Shown: positions 9,499 through 18,923 of the stretch, piece after piece
Layout of the letters: each line of letters begins with the position of its first letter
Position numbering within the stretch: position 1 is the stretch's first letter
Origin: an uncultured Clostridia bacterium
GTDB lineage: Bacteria > Bacillota > Clostridia > Christensenellales > Pumilibacteraceae
Assembly: GCA_948440265.1 (NCBI GenBank)
Contig: CAOJOK010000005.1
Span: forward strand, 16,171-80,170
Reading direction: 5' to 3'
DNA: 64,000 bases
Position numbers and translations under genes: made by a program
Notes under the pieces: model-generated
Told to the model about the DNA's origin: nothing
Databases searched by the model: none
The model's input: only the letters and a program-made list of their open reading frames with translations

Positions 9499-11043
9499 AT
9501 GCCGACGAAAAAAGAGGACGTAAATAAAAATCATCCCAACTTGAAAGCGAGAGAGATGCCAAAACACATTGCCGCGGAAAAAGCGGTTCTTTGTTGCATA
9601 CTCGTCGACGACAAGGCGGCGCAGGAAATCTTTCCGATGCTGGAACCGGAAGACTTTTACTTGCGTGCGCACAACACGATTTACGACGCAATGCGCACGG
9701 TGGCATATCGCAACGCGCCCGTCGATTTGGTGACGCTCGTACAGCAGCTCGAAGAAATGGGCGAGCTCGATAACTGCGGCGGCGTGGCGTATCTCACGGA
9801 TATCGCAGGCGAAATGCCGTCTGCGGCAAATTTCAAACACTATGTCGGCATAGTCAAAAAGAATGCCAAACTGCGTAAAATAATCGCGACGGGCAATAAA
9901 ATGATAGACATCGCCTATACGGGCGACCCCGATGACGAAGCTTTGAACATAGCCGAAAAGGAAATATTCGATTTGTCGGGCGAGAACGACAGCGGCGAAA
10001 TGAAGGACATAAAAGTCGCGACGAACAGCGTGCTGGACAATCTGGAAAAACTTGCGGCAGACCCGAAATCTATGCGCGGCATACCCACGGGTTTTGCATC
10101 TTTGAACAGACGTTTAAACGGCTTGCAGCGCAGTGACTTGATACTGATTGCCGCCCGTCCCGGACAGGGTAAGACGAGTATCGGTATGAACATAATACAG
10201 AACGTGGCGTTAAACAGGGAAAGGCGCACGGAATCGGGAAATGTCAAACCTTATGTCTGCGCGGTCTTTTCTTTGGAAATGCCTGCCGAACAGTTGGTAA
10301 AGCGTATGCTGTGCTCGGTGGCGAAAGTGGATATGACGAGAGTGAACGCAGGCACATTGGAAGCCGCGGAGTGGAAACGCCTTGCCGAAGCCAAAGCTCG
10401 GCTGGACAAGTCGAAGATATACATATTCGACTCGGCGCAGACCACCCCTATGGAGCTGCTGTCGCGTTGCAGACGGTTGAAGCGCGAACAGGGTCTCGAC
10501 GTCGTTATGGTGGACTATTTGCAATTGATGACGACGGGCAAGCGCGTGGAAAGCCGTCAGCTGGAAATAAGCGAAATAACGCGTACTATGAAAATAGCCG
10601 CGCGCGAACTCGACGTGCCCATTCTGCTTCTTTCGCAGATGTCGCGTGAAGTGGAAAAGCGCACCAACCGCCGTCCGCAAATGTCGGACTTGAGAGAGTC
10701 GGGCGCGATAGAGCAGGACGCGGATATCATTATGTTCATATACCGCGAACACGATATGACGGATACGTCGGTGGACGCCGCGGTGCGAGACAAAGTGGAA
10801 CTGATAATCGCAAAGCACAGAAACGGCGAGCCGGGTTCTGTGGAAATGCGCTGGGTGGGCAAATACATCAGCTTTGTCGACGTGGATAACAGCAAAGCCA
10901 CCGCGCAATTGGAAAAGTCCGCGCCGCCCGTGGATAGAGCGGGTAACTTCGACGGTGCGGAAGAAGTGGCGCCCAAAGAGCGTACGGCGGCGGATATACT
11001 CTCCGGCGGCGACGACGGGGACGACGGCGGTTTGGGTTATTAA
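9499..11043 (+). CDS. dnaB: Replicative DNA helicase DnaB
   Basis: This is a 514-aa hexameric replicative helicase. The N-terminal DnaB domain (AEKAVLCCILVDD) is followed by the RecA-like core with Walker A AARPGQGKTS near residue 217. Also present are a Walker B-like VVMVDYLQLM, the LSQMSREVEKR motif and the DLRESGAIEQDADIIMFIYR region. The acidic, glycine-rich C-terminal tail (GGDDGDDGG) is unusual but typical of low-complexity tails. A good GGAGG precedes the ATG. Confidence 0.96.
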   Translation: MPTKKEDVNKNHPNLKAREMPKHIAAEKAVLCCILVDDKAAQEIFPMLEPEDFYLRAHNTIYDAMRTVAYRNAPVDLVTLVQQLEEMGELDNCGGVAYLTDIAGEMPSAANFKHYVGIVKKNAKLRKIIATGNKMIDIAYTGDPDDEALNIAEKEIFDLSGENDSGEMKDIKVATNSVLDNLEKLAADPKSMRGIPTGFASLNRRLNGLQRSDLILIAARPGQGKTSIGMNIIQNVALNRERRTESGNVKPYVCAVFSLEMPAEQLVKRMLCSVAKVDMTRVNAGTLEAAEWKRLAEAKARLDKSKIYIFDSAQTTPMELLSRCRRLKREQGLDVVMVDYLQLMTTGKRVESRQLEISEITRTMKIAARELDVPILLLSQMSREVEKRTNRRPQMSDLRESGAIEQDADIIMFIYREHDMTDTSVDAAVRDKVELIIAKHRNGEPGSVEMRWVGKYISFVDVDNSKATAQLEKSAPPVDRAGNFDGAEEVAPKERTAADILSGGDDGDDGGLGY

Positions 11044-11095
11044 GCAGGGAGTCCGAGAGTAATGTCGAGGGAATAATTATTCGAGGAAAGAGATT

Positions 11096-11992
11096 ATGAA
11101 TGTAAAAATCGAAAAGGTGAATTTTTGCGGTTGGAAAAACTGCATAAAAATCGGCGACGACAAAGCGGAAGCCGTTGTCAGTACGGAATTCGGTCCGAGA
11201 ATTTTGTCTTTCTGCACGCCGCAGGGAAAAAACCATTTGTATGTCGAAAAAAGTACGGCAGGCAAAAAATTAGGGAAAGACGAATTCGCGTTCTACGGCG
11301 GACATAGAAATTGGCACGCGCCCGAGCGCTCCGACCGCAATTATATTCCCGATAACAACACGTGCGAAACTGTGTGCACAGATAATTGCGTGACGGTGAC
11401 CGCGCCTGCGGAAAAGGAAACGGCAACGCGCAGAGCTTTGAAACTGACTCTTTGTGACGGGGTTTTGACCGTATCGAATATTATAGAAAACAAAAATCTT
11501 TTCGACGTCAGATTTGCGGCGTGGGGAATAACACAGCTCATTGCAGGCGGCAGCCTTGTCATACCGACGGATTGTCCCGATACGGGGCTTGTGGCAAACA
11601 GAGCCGTGTCGCTTTGGTCGTACGCCGAAATGAACGACGCCCGCATATATTGGGGCGGAAGATACATTGCCGTTACTCCGCACGACAAAACCGTTGCACC
11701 GATAAAGTTCGGATTCACGTCTGCAGAAAAAAAGTGCGTGTATTTCAATCATAATCAGGCGCTTGTTATGGAAACGGAAGACGGCGCCGTCGGAGAGTTC
11801 CCCGATTACGGCTGTAACTTCGAGTGTTACAGCAGCGGCGGTCTTGTGGAAGCGGAATGGCTGTCGCCGATAAAGTGCCTGCGCACGGGCGATAAGGTGA
11901 TACTGAACGAAACCTGGCGCATAGCGGACAATATCGCCGCACCCGATATAAAAAACGAAGAAGAAACACTAAAGCTTTTGAAAAGCCTGTGA
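11096..11992 (+). CDS. Galactose-mutarotase-like protein (DUF4380-like)
   Basis: This 298-aa protein resembles the aldose-1-epimerase / galactose mutarotase superfamily, in particular DUF4380-type proteins. It has an N-terminal TEFGPRILSF strand, the conserved FYGGHRNWHAPE segment with a histidine in the sugar pocket, and a late GGLVEAEWLSP stretch. It probably binds or epimerises a sugar, but the substrate is unknown. It lies 53 nt after dnaB and ends at a strong terminator. Confidence 0.6.
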   Translation: MNVKIEKVNFCGWKNCIKIGDDKAEAVVSTEFGPRILSFCTPQGKNHLYVEKSTAGKKLGKDEFAFYGGHRNWHAPERSDRNYIPDNNTCETVCTDNCVTVTAPAEKETATRRALKLTLCDGVLTVSNIIENKNLFDVRFAAWGITQLIAGGSLVIPTDCPDTGLVANRAVSLWSYAEMNDARIYWGGRYIAVTPHDKTVAPIKFGFTSAEKKCVYFNHNQALVMETEDGAVGEFPDYGCNFECYSSGGLVEAEWLSPIKCLRTGDKVILNETWRIADNIAAPDIKNEEETLKLLKSL

Positions 11993-12000
11993 CAAAATAA

Positions 12001-12028
12001 AAAAAGCGCAAATACTTGCGCTTTTTTT
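12001..12028 (+). terminator. Rho-independent terminator after the mutarotase-like gene
   Basis: An 11-bp stem AAAAAGCGCAA / TTGCGCTTTTT with a 4-nt loop is followed by T residues. It sits between convergent genes and can serve both strands. Confidence 0.85.
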
Positions 12029-12047
12029 ATACCTTGTCTGCATTTTT

Positions 12048-12536
12048 TTAAATCAGCATAAAGCAGATTACGGCGCCGTATATGACCATTGCCCAATAGG
12101 GAAGAACGGTTACTGCCGAGCCGATAGACACATAGAAGTTCACTATGAACTGTGCCGTGGTCACGCCGATAATACCGAGCATCCATATAAACGAGAACAA
12201 CTGCCATTTGAGGACAAACAGTGCGGGCAAGAGCATTATGCTCATCGCGTATGCAATTATCCACAGCGTTATGGACGCCGTGCGCGCAGTCGGCGACGCA
12301 CCCTCTCTCTCGCTCGATTTAAGCGTCAGATACAGGCTGAACCCGAATATGAGCCGTGCGGCCGCGTCGAGAGAAAACATTGCCGCCGCAGGCAATACAT
12401 AGCCGGGGCGTGCAAAGTCATAGACGTATGCTCCGCACAGCCAGGTCACGAGAACGGCAAGCGCGGTTGTGAGGAATACCGTCCAGAAAAAGGTGAAGAA
12501 GCCGCCTCTTTCGGACATACGGTAAGTAGTTTCCAT
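12048..12536 (-). CDS. Polytopic membrane protein, TspO/MBR-like
   Basis: This 162-aa protein has about five hydrophobic helices. Its length, a PGYVLPAAAMF segment between helices 1 and 2 and a late PYWAMVIYG stretch resemble the TspO/MBR (tryptophan-rich sensory) family, although most family tryptophans are missing. The start ATG follows AAGGAG at a good distance. It is divergent from uppP and convergent with the mutarotase-like gene. The family assignment is tentative; otherwise it is an uncharacterised small integral membrane protein. Confidence 0.5.
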   Translation of the reverse strand: METTYRMSERGGFFTFFWTVFLTTALAVLVTWLCGAYVYDFARPGYVLPAAAMFSLDAAARLIFGFSLYLTLKSSEREGASPTARTASITLWIIAYAMSIMLLPALFVLKWQLFSFIWMLGIIGVTTAQFIVNFYVSIGSAVTVLPYWAMVIYGAVICFMLI

Positions 12537-12665
12537 TGAAAAAATCTCCTTTTATTTTGTTATGTTTAGTATGCTTTAAAACGCTGTCGGATATACGTTT
12601 GATATGATATTTTGCCGTTTCGGCGATTACTTCTAAACCGCAGTCAGGGTCAGTACAATAGTAGT

Positions 12666-13433
12666 ATGGAACTTTTGTATTCACTGCTTTTGGGACTCAT
12701 TCAGGGACTGACCGAATTTCTGCCCGTGTCGAGCAGCGGTCATCTATTGCTTGTCGGCAGGATAATCGGCTACGCGCCGACGGTGTCGTTTGAAATCGTG
12801 GCGCATCTCGGCACTCTTTTGGCTGTCGCGATAGCATATCGCACACGCCTTAAAGAGACGGTGACGCGTCCGTTTGCCAAACCGTCGCTGGTGTTGCTGC
12901 TCTCCACGGCAGTCACGGCGTTGCTGGTGCTGTTTTTCGAAGATACTCTGCGCGCCACGTTCGACGGCTCACTGCTGCCGTTTGCGTTTGCCGCGACTGC
13001 CGTACTTATCGTGCTGTCGTCGCTTGTCAAACCTAAAGCGGCGAGAGAAATAGGTTTTTTCGAAGGGTTTATTGTCGGCGTATCTCAAGCCGTTGCCGTC
13101 ATACCGGGGCTTTCGCGCAGCGGCACTACGATTTCCGCGGCACGTTTTTGCGGAATCGACAGCGAAAAGAGCGCGGATTTCTCTTTTATGTTAAGCGTCC
13201 CCATAATTGTCGTTTCCGCTCTCGGAGAGCTTGTGCGCCATTTCGACGAGTTTGCAGGCGAAAACCTGCTCTGCCTGGCGATAGCGTTTCTTGCGTCGTT
13301 TGTTTCGGGCTATTTTGCCATTAAGCTGGTTATGAAGGCAGTGAGAAAGGGCGGCTTTCATATATTTGCGATATATCTCGGCGTGCTGTCCGTACTGCTG
13401 TTTTTAAACGATTTCTTCTTTCACGTGATTTAA
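12666..13433 (+). CDS. uppP: Undecaprenyl-diphosphatase UppP/BacA
   Basis: This 255-aa integral membrane enzyme dephosphorylates undecaprenyl pyrophosphate to recycle the cell-wall lipid carrier and can confer bacitracin tolerance. Signature 1 (QGLTEFLPVSSSGH) and signature 2 (PGLSRSGTTI) carry the catalytic residues. The start ATG at 12666 gives the expected N-terminus immediately before signature 1. There is no Shine-Dalgarno, but a TACAAT lies 7 nt before the ATG, so the message may be leaderless. The track start at 12612 adds an unlikely N-terminus. Confidence 0.93.
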   Translation: MELLYSLLLGLIQGLTEFLPVSSSGHLLLVGRIIGYAPTVSFEIVAHLGTLLAVAIAYRTRLKETVTRPFAKPSLVLLLSTAVTALLVLFFEDTLRATFDGSLLPFAFAATAVLIVLSSLVKPKAAREIGFFEGFIVGVSQAVAVIPGLSRSGTTISAARFCGIDSEKSADFSFMLSVPIIVVSALGELVRHFDEFAGENLLCLAIAFLASFVSGYFAIKLVMKAVRKGGFHIFAIYLGVLSVLLFLNDFFFHVI

Positions 13434-13480
13434 TATGGGCGGGTTTGATTAAAAGCGCGGTAGGGAAAATAACGTAAGAA

Positions 13481-13518
13481 AAAACGCAGGGACTTTTCGT
13501 AATCTCTGCGTTTTGTTT
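13481..13518. terminator. Bidirectional terminator between uppP and the lipoprotein gene
   Basis: A 12-bp stem AAAACGCAGGGA / TCTCTGCGTTTT (one G-U pair) with a short loop lies between convergent genes. Its A and T tracts serve both directions. Confidence 0.8.
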
Positions 13519-14830
13519 GATTATATTCGTTAATGTTACGCGCGTTTTGAAAATTTATTTCGCAGTCTGCGTGGGGAGTTTGGCAGGAGTATATGCTTTT
13601 GCGGGGAAGTTGACAGTTGCACTGACTTCATAGCTTTCTGTGCGGTACACAGAACGCTCTGTAACGAATACGGGATTGCCGTCTTCACCGGGGCGCTCGA
13701 CTGACCTTATTGCAATATCAGTTATTTTGCATTTTCCCGTCGCCTGCTCGGAAACTATTTTTTCGTCCTTAACCGTATAAGTTATTTTTACGTCTGAAAT
13801 TTCATAGGTCGGTTTTATGCCAAAGACATATCCTTCTTCAATGTCGACGGATTTTTTTTCTTCACCGTCAAAAACGAGTTTTTCGGCGGTGATTTCTTTA
13901 AAGAGTTCTTCGTCGAAAAGCTGTTTGTAATCGGTTTTAAATTTAGTGAAATCGGTATCGTTTTCACCCATAATAAGGTCGGCAATATACTGAAGCGTAA
14001 TATTTTCGATTTTCGACGGAAGCGATTTTTCGAACGTCGTTGCAAAATATTTATTGACTGCATTGTATGCTTCGTCCGATTTTATGAGCTTCAATAAATA
14101 TTCGTACGTCGTGGAGCCTTTGTCGGCAGGCACTTCCATAAGCGCGTCTATGAGCTCCTGTTCCAGACCGTCAAAGCCGAGCCAGCTTAATACTTCGGGC
14201 AAGTCTTCGGGGTCGACAATGTTCAGCACCGCTTTGAAATAGTTTACCACAAAAGGGTCTGTCAAAACTTTACCTATCGTATCGGTATTTTTTGCGTTGT
14301 CGATAAATGTGTCTATGACGCTCTTGACGGCAAAGAGCGTGGCGTTTACGTTTATGGTAATTTTATCGCCGCCTATTTCGTAATTACCCGTTTCACGCGC
14401 AAGCGTAAGCAACGTATAATTGTGACGGGGCGCATACTTTACAAGCAGCTTGGGATTGACGGGGGAAAGATGCTCGTTCACATCGCCGTAATCTTCCAAA
14501 CAGCCGTCGGGATAGGTTTCCAATATATCTTCTTCGCCTTTGCTTGCGCCGTAGAGATATACCTTCCAGCCGCGCAGGAAGGAGTGATATAAATTTTCGC
14601 TCTCTTCCGTGTCGCCGTTTTGGTTCTTTCTCGAATAGATTTCCTTTGTCACAACGTCGGCGTCTCCGTCCGCGCCGTTGAACTTGGCTTTGCCCGTAAG
14701 TGAGGCGCTTACCGTGGGTGTGCCCTCGCCGTCGGTCGCCGTCATCTTCATTGTGAAGTTGCCGTCGAGATAGTCAAGCGTTTGAGCGGATATGCCGCTT
14801 ATGACATTGTCGATGTTAAGCTTGGTTACG

Positions 14831-14910
14831 CCGCCCGTCTCACCGCCGGTTTCTCCGCCTGTCTCGCCGCCTGTTTCGCCACCGGTCTCTCCGCCCGTCT
14901 CACCGCCGGG
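14831..14910 (-). repeat. 12-bp tandem repeat encoding (GGET)n linker
   Basis: About six to seven imperfect copies of a 12-bp unit encode Gly-Gly-Glu-Thr. They form a flexible spacer between the lipid anchor and the folded part of the lipoprotein. Third positions vary between copies, so the repeat is maintained at protein level. Confidence 0.85.
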
Positions 14911-14925
14911 AGTTTCTTGTCCCGC

Positions 14926-14935
14926 GGGGGGGGGG
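14926..14935. repeat. G10 homopolymer tract at the frameshift
   Basis: Ten consecutive G residues on the plus strand (C10 in the gene) lie just after the lipoprotein signal sequence. A change of one base restores the frame. Tracts of this length slip during replication and are also a frequent source of assembly indels. Confidence 0.85.
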
Positions 14936-15167
14936 AGCATTTTGCGAGAAATCGCAAGCGGCAAAAGTCGCGAAACAAAAAACCGTCATAACGGCAAGCA
15001 AAGCCGCTAAAAACTTTTTAAACAATTTCATACTATGCTCCTTTAAATTTTTTTTTCGCATAAAGCGATATATTCAGCATTTAGCATTCTATCACGATTT
15101 GCATTTTAAGTCAAGCGGTGACTAACGCGTTATCACACAATTTTCATTTATGAATATATATTCCTTA

Positions 15168-15196
15168 TTGACAAACCGAAAAAAATGTGCTATAAT
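15168..15196 (+). promoter_or_regulatory. Consensus sigma-A promoter of the ABC transporter operon
   Basis: Perfect TTGACA (15168-15173), a 17-nt spacer and perfect TATAAT (15191-15196) lie 50 nt before the ABC ATPase start. Confidence 0.88.
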
Positions 15197-15246
15197 AAAA
15201 GAGAATAAAACTTCTCTTTTTTTGGCAGATATAAAAGGAGGCTGTT

Positions 15247-15957
15247 ATGGAAAGAAAAGAACTTATACGGTTTGAAAATGTGTCGAAGATATACGAAATG
15301 GGGGAAGTGAAAATCGAAGCGTTGAAAGACGTGAATTTCACGATAGACGAAGGCGAGTTTACCGTTGTGCTCGGTGCGTCCGGAGCAGGAAAAAGCACGA
15401 TACTGAACATTCTCGGCGGAATGGATAAGGCAAGCGGCGGCAGTGTTATCGTGGACGGCGAAGACGTGGCAAAGTATAATGCCAAACAGCTTACCAATTA
15501 CCGCCGTTTGAAAGTCGGCTTTGTCTTTCAGTTCTATAATCTCATTGCCAATCTCAATGCTTTGGAAAATGTGGAGTTTGCGGCGTCCGTAACGCCCGAG
15601 CATTTGAATCCCGCGGACGTGCTTGAAAGCGTCGGTCTTAAAGAGCGCGCCAAGAATTTTCCGTCGCAGCTTTCGGGCGGAGAACAGCAGCGCGTTGCCA
15701 TTGCCAGAGCCGTTGCCAAAAATCCTATGCTGTTGTTATGCGACGAGCCGACGGGTGCGCTTGATTACAAGACGGGCAAAATGGTTTTAAAGCTCTTGCA
15801 GGAAGTAAACGAAAAGTATAAAAAAACGGTGGTCCTGATAACGCACAATTCCTATCTCGCACCTATGGCTGACAAAGTGATACGCGTAAAAAGCGGCAGT
15901 GTGGAGGAGATAGTTCGCAACGAAACCAAGCAGTCGATTAACGACATCGATTGGTAA
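15247..15957 (+). CDS. ABC transporter ATP-binding protein (MacB/LolD type)
   Basis: This is a 236-aa ABC ATPase. Walker [11 protein letters not shown]-loop VFQFYNLI, signature [14 protein letters not shown], Walker [12 protein letters not shown] and the H-loop LITHNSYL are all present. Its type matches ATPases that pair with FtsX-domain permeases, which power mechanotransmission or peptide/antibiotic export and sensing rather than import. It is preceded by a strong promoter and AAAGGAGG, and the permease follows within 27 nt. Confidence 0.92.
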   Translation: MERKELIRFENVSKIYEMGEVKIEALKDVNFTIDEGEFTVVLGASGAGKSTILNILGGMDKASGGSVIVDGEDVAKYNAKQLTNYRRLKVGFVFQFYNLIANLNALENVEFAASVTPEHLNPADVLESVGLKERAKNFPSQLSGGEQQRVAIARAVAKNPMLLLCDEPTGALDYKTGKMVLKLLQEVNEKYKKTVVLITHNSYLAPMADKVIRVKSGSVEEIVRNETKQSINDIDW

Positions 15958-15983
15958 ACCGCGCTCGGCGGAGGTGAAAGGAT

Positions 15984-18482
15984 ATGGGATTTATCTTTAA
16001 AAAACTGTTCAGAGACATACGGCGCGGACTCGGGCAATTCATATCTATGATGTTGGTAATTGCCGTCGGCTGCTTCTTTTTGGCAGGTATGAGCGAAGCT
16101 TCGTACAATATCGACAAACTCGTGCAGGATTATTATTCGGAGCAGAAACTTGCGCCCGTAACGGGCGGCTTTTTGGTAGCCACAGATGAAGCCGTGGAGC
16201 TTGTTTCGCGGCGTAACGGCGTAAATGCGGCGGCAGGAAGATATCAGTTCAATACGTTCTTCACTTACGGCGGCGGTTCGTCGAGAGTAGACGCCGTTGT
16301 AAACACGCTTACGGACGGTTTCAACGAGCCGTTAATTGTAAGCGGAAAAATGCCGTCGAACGACAGCGAATGTATTGTGGATTCGACCTTTGCAAAAGCC
16401 AATAATCTGCAGGTGGGAAGCAGTATCAGCTTGTTTCAACGCACGGCGGAAAAGGTGTATCTTTCCACAACGGACGGGAGTTTGGACCAAGACAAAGTAG
16501 ACTATGAAAACTTTAACGTCGTGTATACTTCGCCGTCTTCGGTAAACGCGGAATACCGTGACCTTACCGTTTCGGGAACATTCATTTCGCCCGAGTATAT
16601 ATATAAAGTAAATACTGCCGACAGCTCTGCGGTTGCGGAGGAGTTTGCCTGCATATATGTCAACAGCGCGGATATGATTGCGCCGAAGATTTCCTTTTAT
16701 ATAAACAAACTGCCGTTTCCGTTTTTCACTCAAAACCGTGATGAGCTGGAAATCAAACTGTACAATCAGATACTTGTCGACAGTGCGGACGGCCTTGACG
16801 TATTCGACGTTTTCGACGACAATGTTCTCGACACTGAAAACAAAATGGCAGGCATATATGTCGAAGCAATGTCCTATGTAAAGGAAGACGGCACGGCGTA
16901 TAAGAACTTTGACGAAGCATACAGGCAGATACGCAATCTCGTCATAGTTTTGCCGCTGTTGTTTTTCCTTGTCGCGGCTGTCATAACGTTTATATCTCTC
17001 GGAAAAATAGTCGATAATCAGCGCACGCAGATAGGCGTTATGCAGGCGGTCGGCATAAGCAAAGGCAAAGTCTATTTCGGGTATCTTATGTATGCTGGGT
17101 TTGCCGCGATATTCGGTTCTCTGCTCGGAGGTATAGCCGGCGCATTCTCCTTGCCGTACATATACTATCTCGCATTCGGGTCGCAGTTCATACTGCCGCC
17201 GTTCGAAATGGGTATAGGCATAGGCTGGGCGTCGCTCGGAGTGGCTGTGTCGCTTGCCGTAGCTTTGCTGTCTGCACTGATATCCTGTCATCGCACGCTC
17301 AAAGAAAATCCCGCGCAGTCTATGAGACCGAGAGCAGGCAAAAAAGTCAAACCGATTCTCATCGAAAGGTGGAAGGGGCTGTGGCAGAGATTTTCTTTCG
17401 GAACCAAAATGATTTTCCGCAACTTACTGCAGAATAAAATGCGCGTTCTGCTGTCGAGTATCGGTGTCATAGCAAGTATGGTTCTTCTCATAACGGGCGT
17501 GAATTTAAAGAGCAGAGTTTCGTACACCGTCAACGATTACTTGGGCAGAATAGGCTATGACGTGCAGATAACCGCTCAAAACGATATAGAAAATTTGGAT
17601 GATTTCATTGCGGACCATCCGCAGATAGAGAGCGCCACGAAAGTGGTATCGGTAAACGCCACCGTATCGGCAAACGACGAGCGTTCGGACATACTGCAAA
17701 TTCTCGTGCCGCACGACGGCAGTTTCGTCAATCTGTATTCCGATTTCGAAAAGACGGAAAAAATCGAGTTGTCGCAGGACAGTCTTGTTCTGCCGCACTA
17801 TCTTGCCGAAAAGCTGAACGTGCAAAAGGGCGATACCGTGACTGTTACGGCAGTCGGCTACGGCGCGGCGGAGCTGATTGTGACTGATATATCCTATCAA
17901 TATCTATTGCCCAACGTCTATGCGGGAGAAAATCTCATTGAGAAAGTGTCCGCCGAAAACGTGACGGGTTTGGTATATGCCAAGCTGGCAAGCGGAACGA
18001 GTATAGAAGCAGGCGGAGAAATTAAGTCCGCGCTCGATAAAGAGGCGCTTCGAGCAAGGGCTTTGAAGATGTCCGAACTGCTCGACGTCTTTGTCGTCAT
18101 AGTGGTAATCGGCGCGGCGGTGCTTGCCGTTACGGTTATTTATAACATTACGTCGATAAACGTTATGGAGCGTTCTCGGGAAATAGCCACACTGCTCGTG
18201 CTCGGATACAGAAAGGGGGAAACGGGTTGGCTGATTTTTGCCGAAAACATCGTGATAACCATACTCGGCTGTCTGATAGGACTGCCGCTCGGTTACGGAA
18301 TGTTCTATTGGCTGGCGCAGATAACGTCGAGTATGAACGTCATAATACCCATAAATCTGCCTTTTCTTGTCGTGCTTATCTGCACCGTAGCCGTCTTTGC
18401 GTTCTCTATGCTTGCGACGCTTATGATGACGCGGAAGATTTTGAAAATAGATATGGTGGAAGCATTGAAATCGGTGGAATAA
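15984..18482 (+). CDS. ABC transporter permease with FtsX domains
   Basis: This 832-aa permease partners the preceding ATPase. It has an N-terminal membrane helix (about residues 13-33), a large extracytoplasmic domain and a first FtsX helix cluster (about 325-440). A second N-terminal-like helix lies near residue 495, followed by a second extracytoplasmic domain and a C-terminal FtsX cluster (about 705-820) that ends in TRKILKIDMVEALKSVE, a typical family ending. This duplicated architecture is common in Firmicutes MacB-like/BceB-like exporters. No adjacent two-component system or lipoprotein partner is present, so the substrate is unknown. Confidence 0.88.
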   Translation: MGFIFKKLFRDIRRGLGQFISMMLVIAVGCFFLAGMSEASYNIDKLVQDYYSEQKLAPVTGGFLVATDEAVELVSRRNGVNAAAGRYQFNTFFTYGGGSSRVDAVVNTLTDGFNEPLIVSGKMPSNDSECIVDSTFAKANNLQVGSSISLFQRTAEKVYLSTTDGSLDQDKVDYENFNVVYTSPSSVNAEYRDLTVSGTFISPEYIYKVNTADSSAVAEEFACIYVNSADMIAPKISFYINKLPFPFFTQNRDELEIKLYNQILVDSADGLDVFDVFDDNVLDTENKMAGIYVEAMSYVKEDGTAYKNFDEAYRQIRNLVIVLPLLFFLVAAVITFISLGKIVDNQRTQIGVMQAVGISKGKVYFGYLMYAGFAAIFGSLLGGIAGAFSLPYIYYLAFGSQFILPPFEMGIGIGWASLGVAVSLAVALLSALISCHRTLKENPAQSMRPRAGKKVKPILIERWKGLWQRFSFGTKMIFRNLLQNKMRVLLSSIGVIASMVLLITGVNLKSRVSYTVNDYLGRIGYDVQITAQNDIENLDDFIADHPQIESATKVVSVNATVSANDERSDILQILVPHDGSFVNLYSDFEKTEKIELSQDSLVLPHYLAEKLNVQKGDTVTVTAVGYGAAELIVTDISYQYLLPNVYAGENLIEKVSAENVTGLVYAKLASGTSIEAGGEIKSALDKEALRARALKMSELLDVFVVIVVIGAAVLAVTVIYNITSINVMERSREIATLLVLGYRKGETGWLIFAENIVITILGCLIGLPLGYGMFYWLAQITSSMNVIIPINLPFLVVLICTVAVFAFSMLATLMMTRKILKIDMVEALKSVE

Positions 18483-18495
18483 TAAAGTCAAACGC

Positions 18496-18524
18496 TTGAA
18501 AAAAATCGCCTTTTGAAGTATAAT
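18496..18524 (+). promoter_or_regulatory. Candidate promoter of the 86-aa gene
   Basis: TTGAAA (18496-18501), a 17-nt spacer and TATAAT (18519-18524) lie shortly before the GTG start at 18560. Confidence 0.7.
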
Positions 18525-18559
18525 ATAACAATAAACAATCAGATTACGGAGAAAGCGAA

Positions 18560-18820
18560 GTGTTTAAGATTTGGGCAAAAACGCTGGTGGGCGATAAGAT
18601 AACGAACGACTATATGTATATAAACGGCGACAAGTACGACGAACGGGAGTTCTCGTCGTATCTTATGGAGATATGCCACGAAATGGACATACCGACGCCT
18701 GTCATATTGAAGCACCACATACGCGGATTTCATTCGTTTAACATAACGACTTTCCGCACGGAAGATTTTGTCGAAAGCGTAGACTTCGATAAAATGGTAT
18801 TGGAAAACGCCACCGTGTGA
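18560..18820 (+). CDS. Conserved-looking hypothetical protein, 86 aa
   Basis: I do not recognise this small soluble protein. It starts with GTG after ACGGAGAA and is preceded by a good promoter, so it is probably a real monocistronic gene. The sequence is rich in acidic and aromatic residues, has no membrane segment and no cysteine pair, and contains a HEMD-like helix without a second metal-binding histidine. Host-like base composition suggests it is native. Confidence 0.6.
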   Translation: MFKIWAKTLVGDKITNDYMYINGDKYDEREFSSYLMEICHEMDIPTPVILKHHIRGFHSFNITTFRTEDFVESVDFDKMVLENATV

Positions 18821-18864
18821 TTTTGCATAGTCCGCACAAAGCCCTGTGCAGGTGTGGTAATCGT

Positions 18865-18893
18865 TTGACTTTTTGCCGCTTTTCCGTTAAAAT
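18865..18893 (+). promoter_or_regulatory. Candidate promoter of the aconitase operon
   Basis: TTGACT (18865-18870), a 17-nt spacer and TAAAAT (18888-18893) lie 30 nt before the aconitase ATG, followed by AAGCGGAGAAG as RBS. Confidence 0.65.
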
Positions 18894-18923
18894 ATAAAAA
18901 ACCATTAAAGCGGAGAAGCGAAT

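Larger units (their letters stand above)
13555..15031 (-). pseudogene. Lipoprotein with GGET-repeat linker, frameshifted at a G10 tract
   Basis: The main frame (13555-14964) lacks its own RBS and a plausible start. In another frame, an ATG at 15029-15031 after AAAGGAG encodes a lipoprotein signal (basic start, hydrophobic core, FAAC box). It reads on to the (C)10 tract, G10 at 14926-14935 on the plus strand. One base fewer in the tract would join this signal peptide to PPPAGQETPGGETGGE and the rest, about 490 aa in total. A (GGET)n linker follows the lipid anchor, then a globular domain I do not recognise. The break is a real mutation, a phase-variable contingency tract or an assembly error; the sequence alone cannot decide. 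Confidence 0.7.

Noticed and set aside
14831-14910. Tandem 12-bp repeats considered as a CRISPR or minisatellite
   Set aside because: They are in frame, encode GGET and have no spacers. They are a protein linker.
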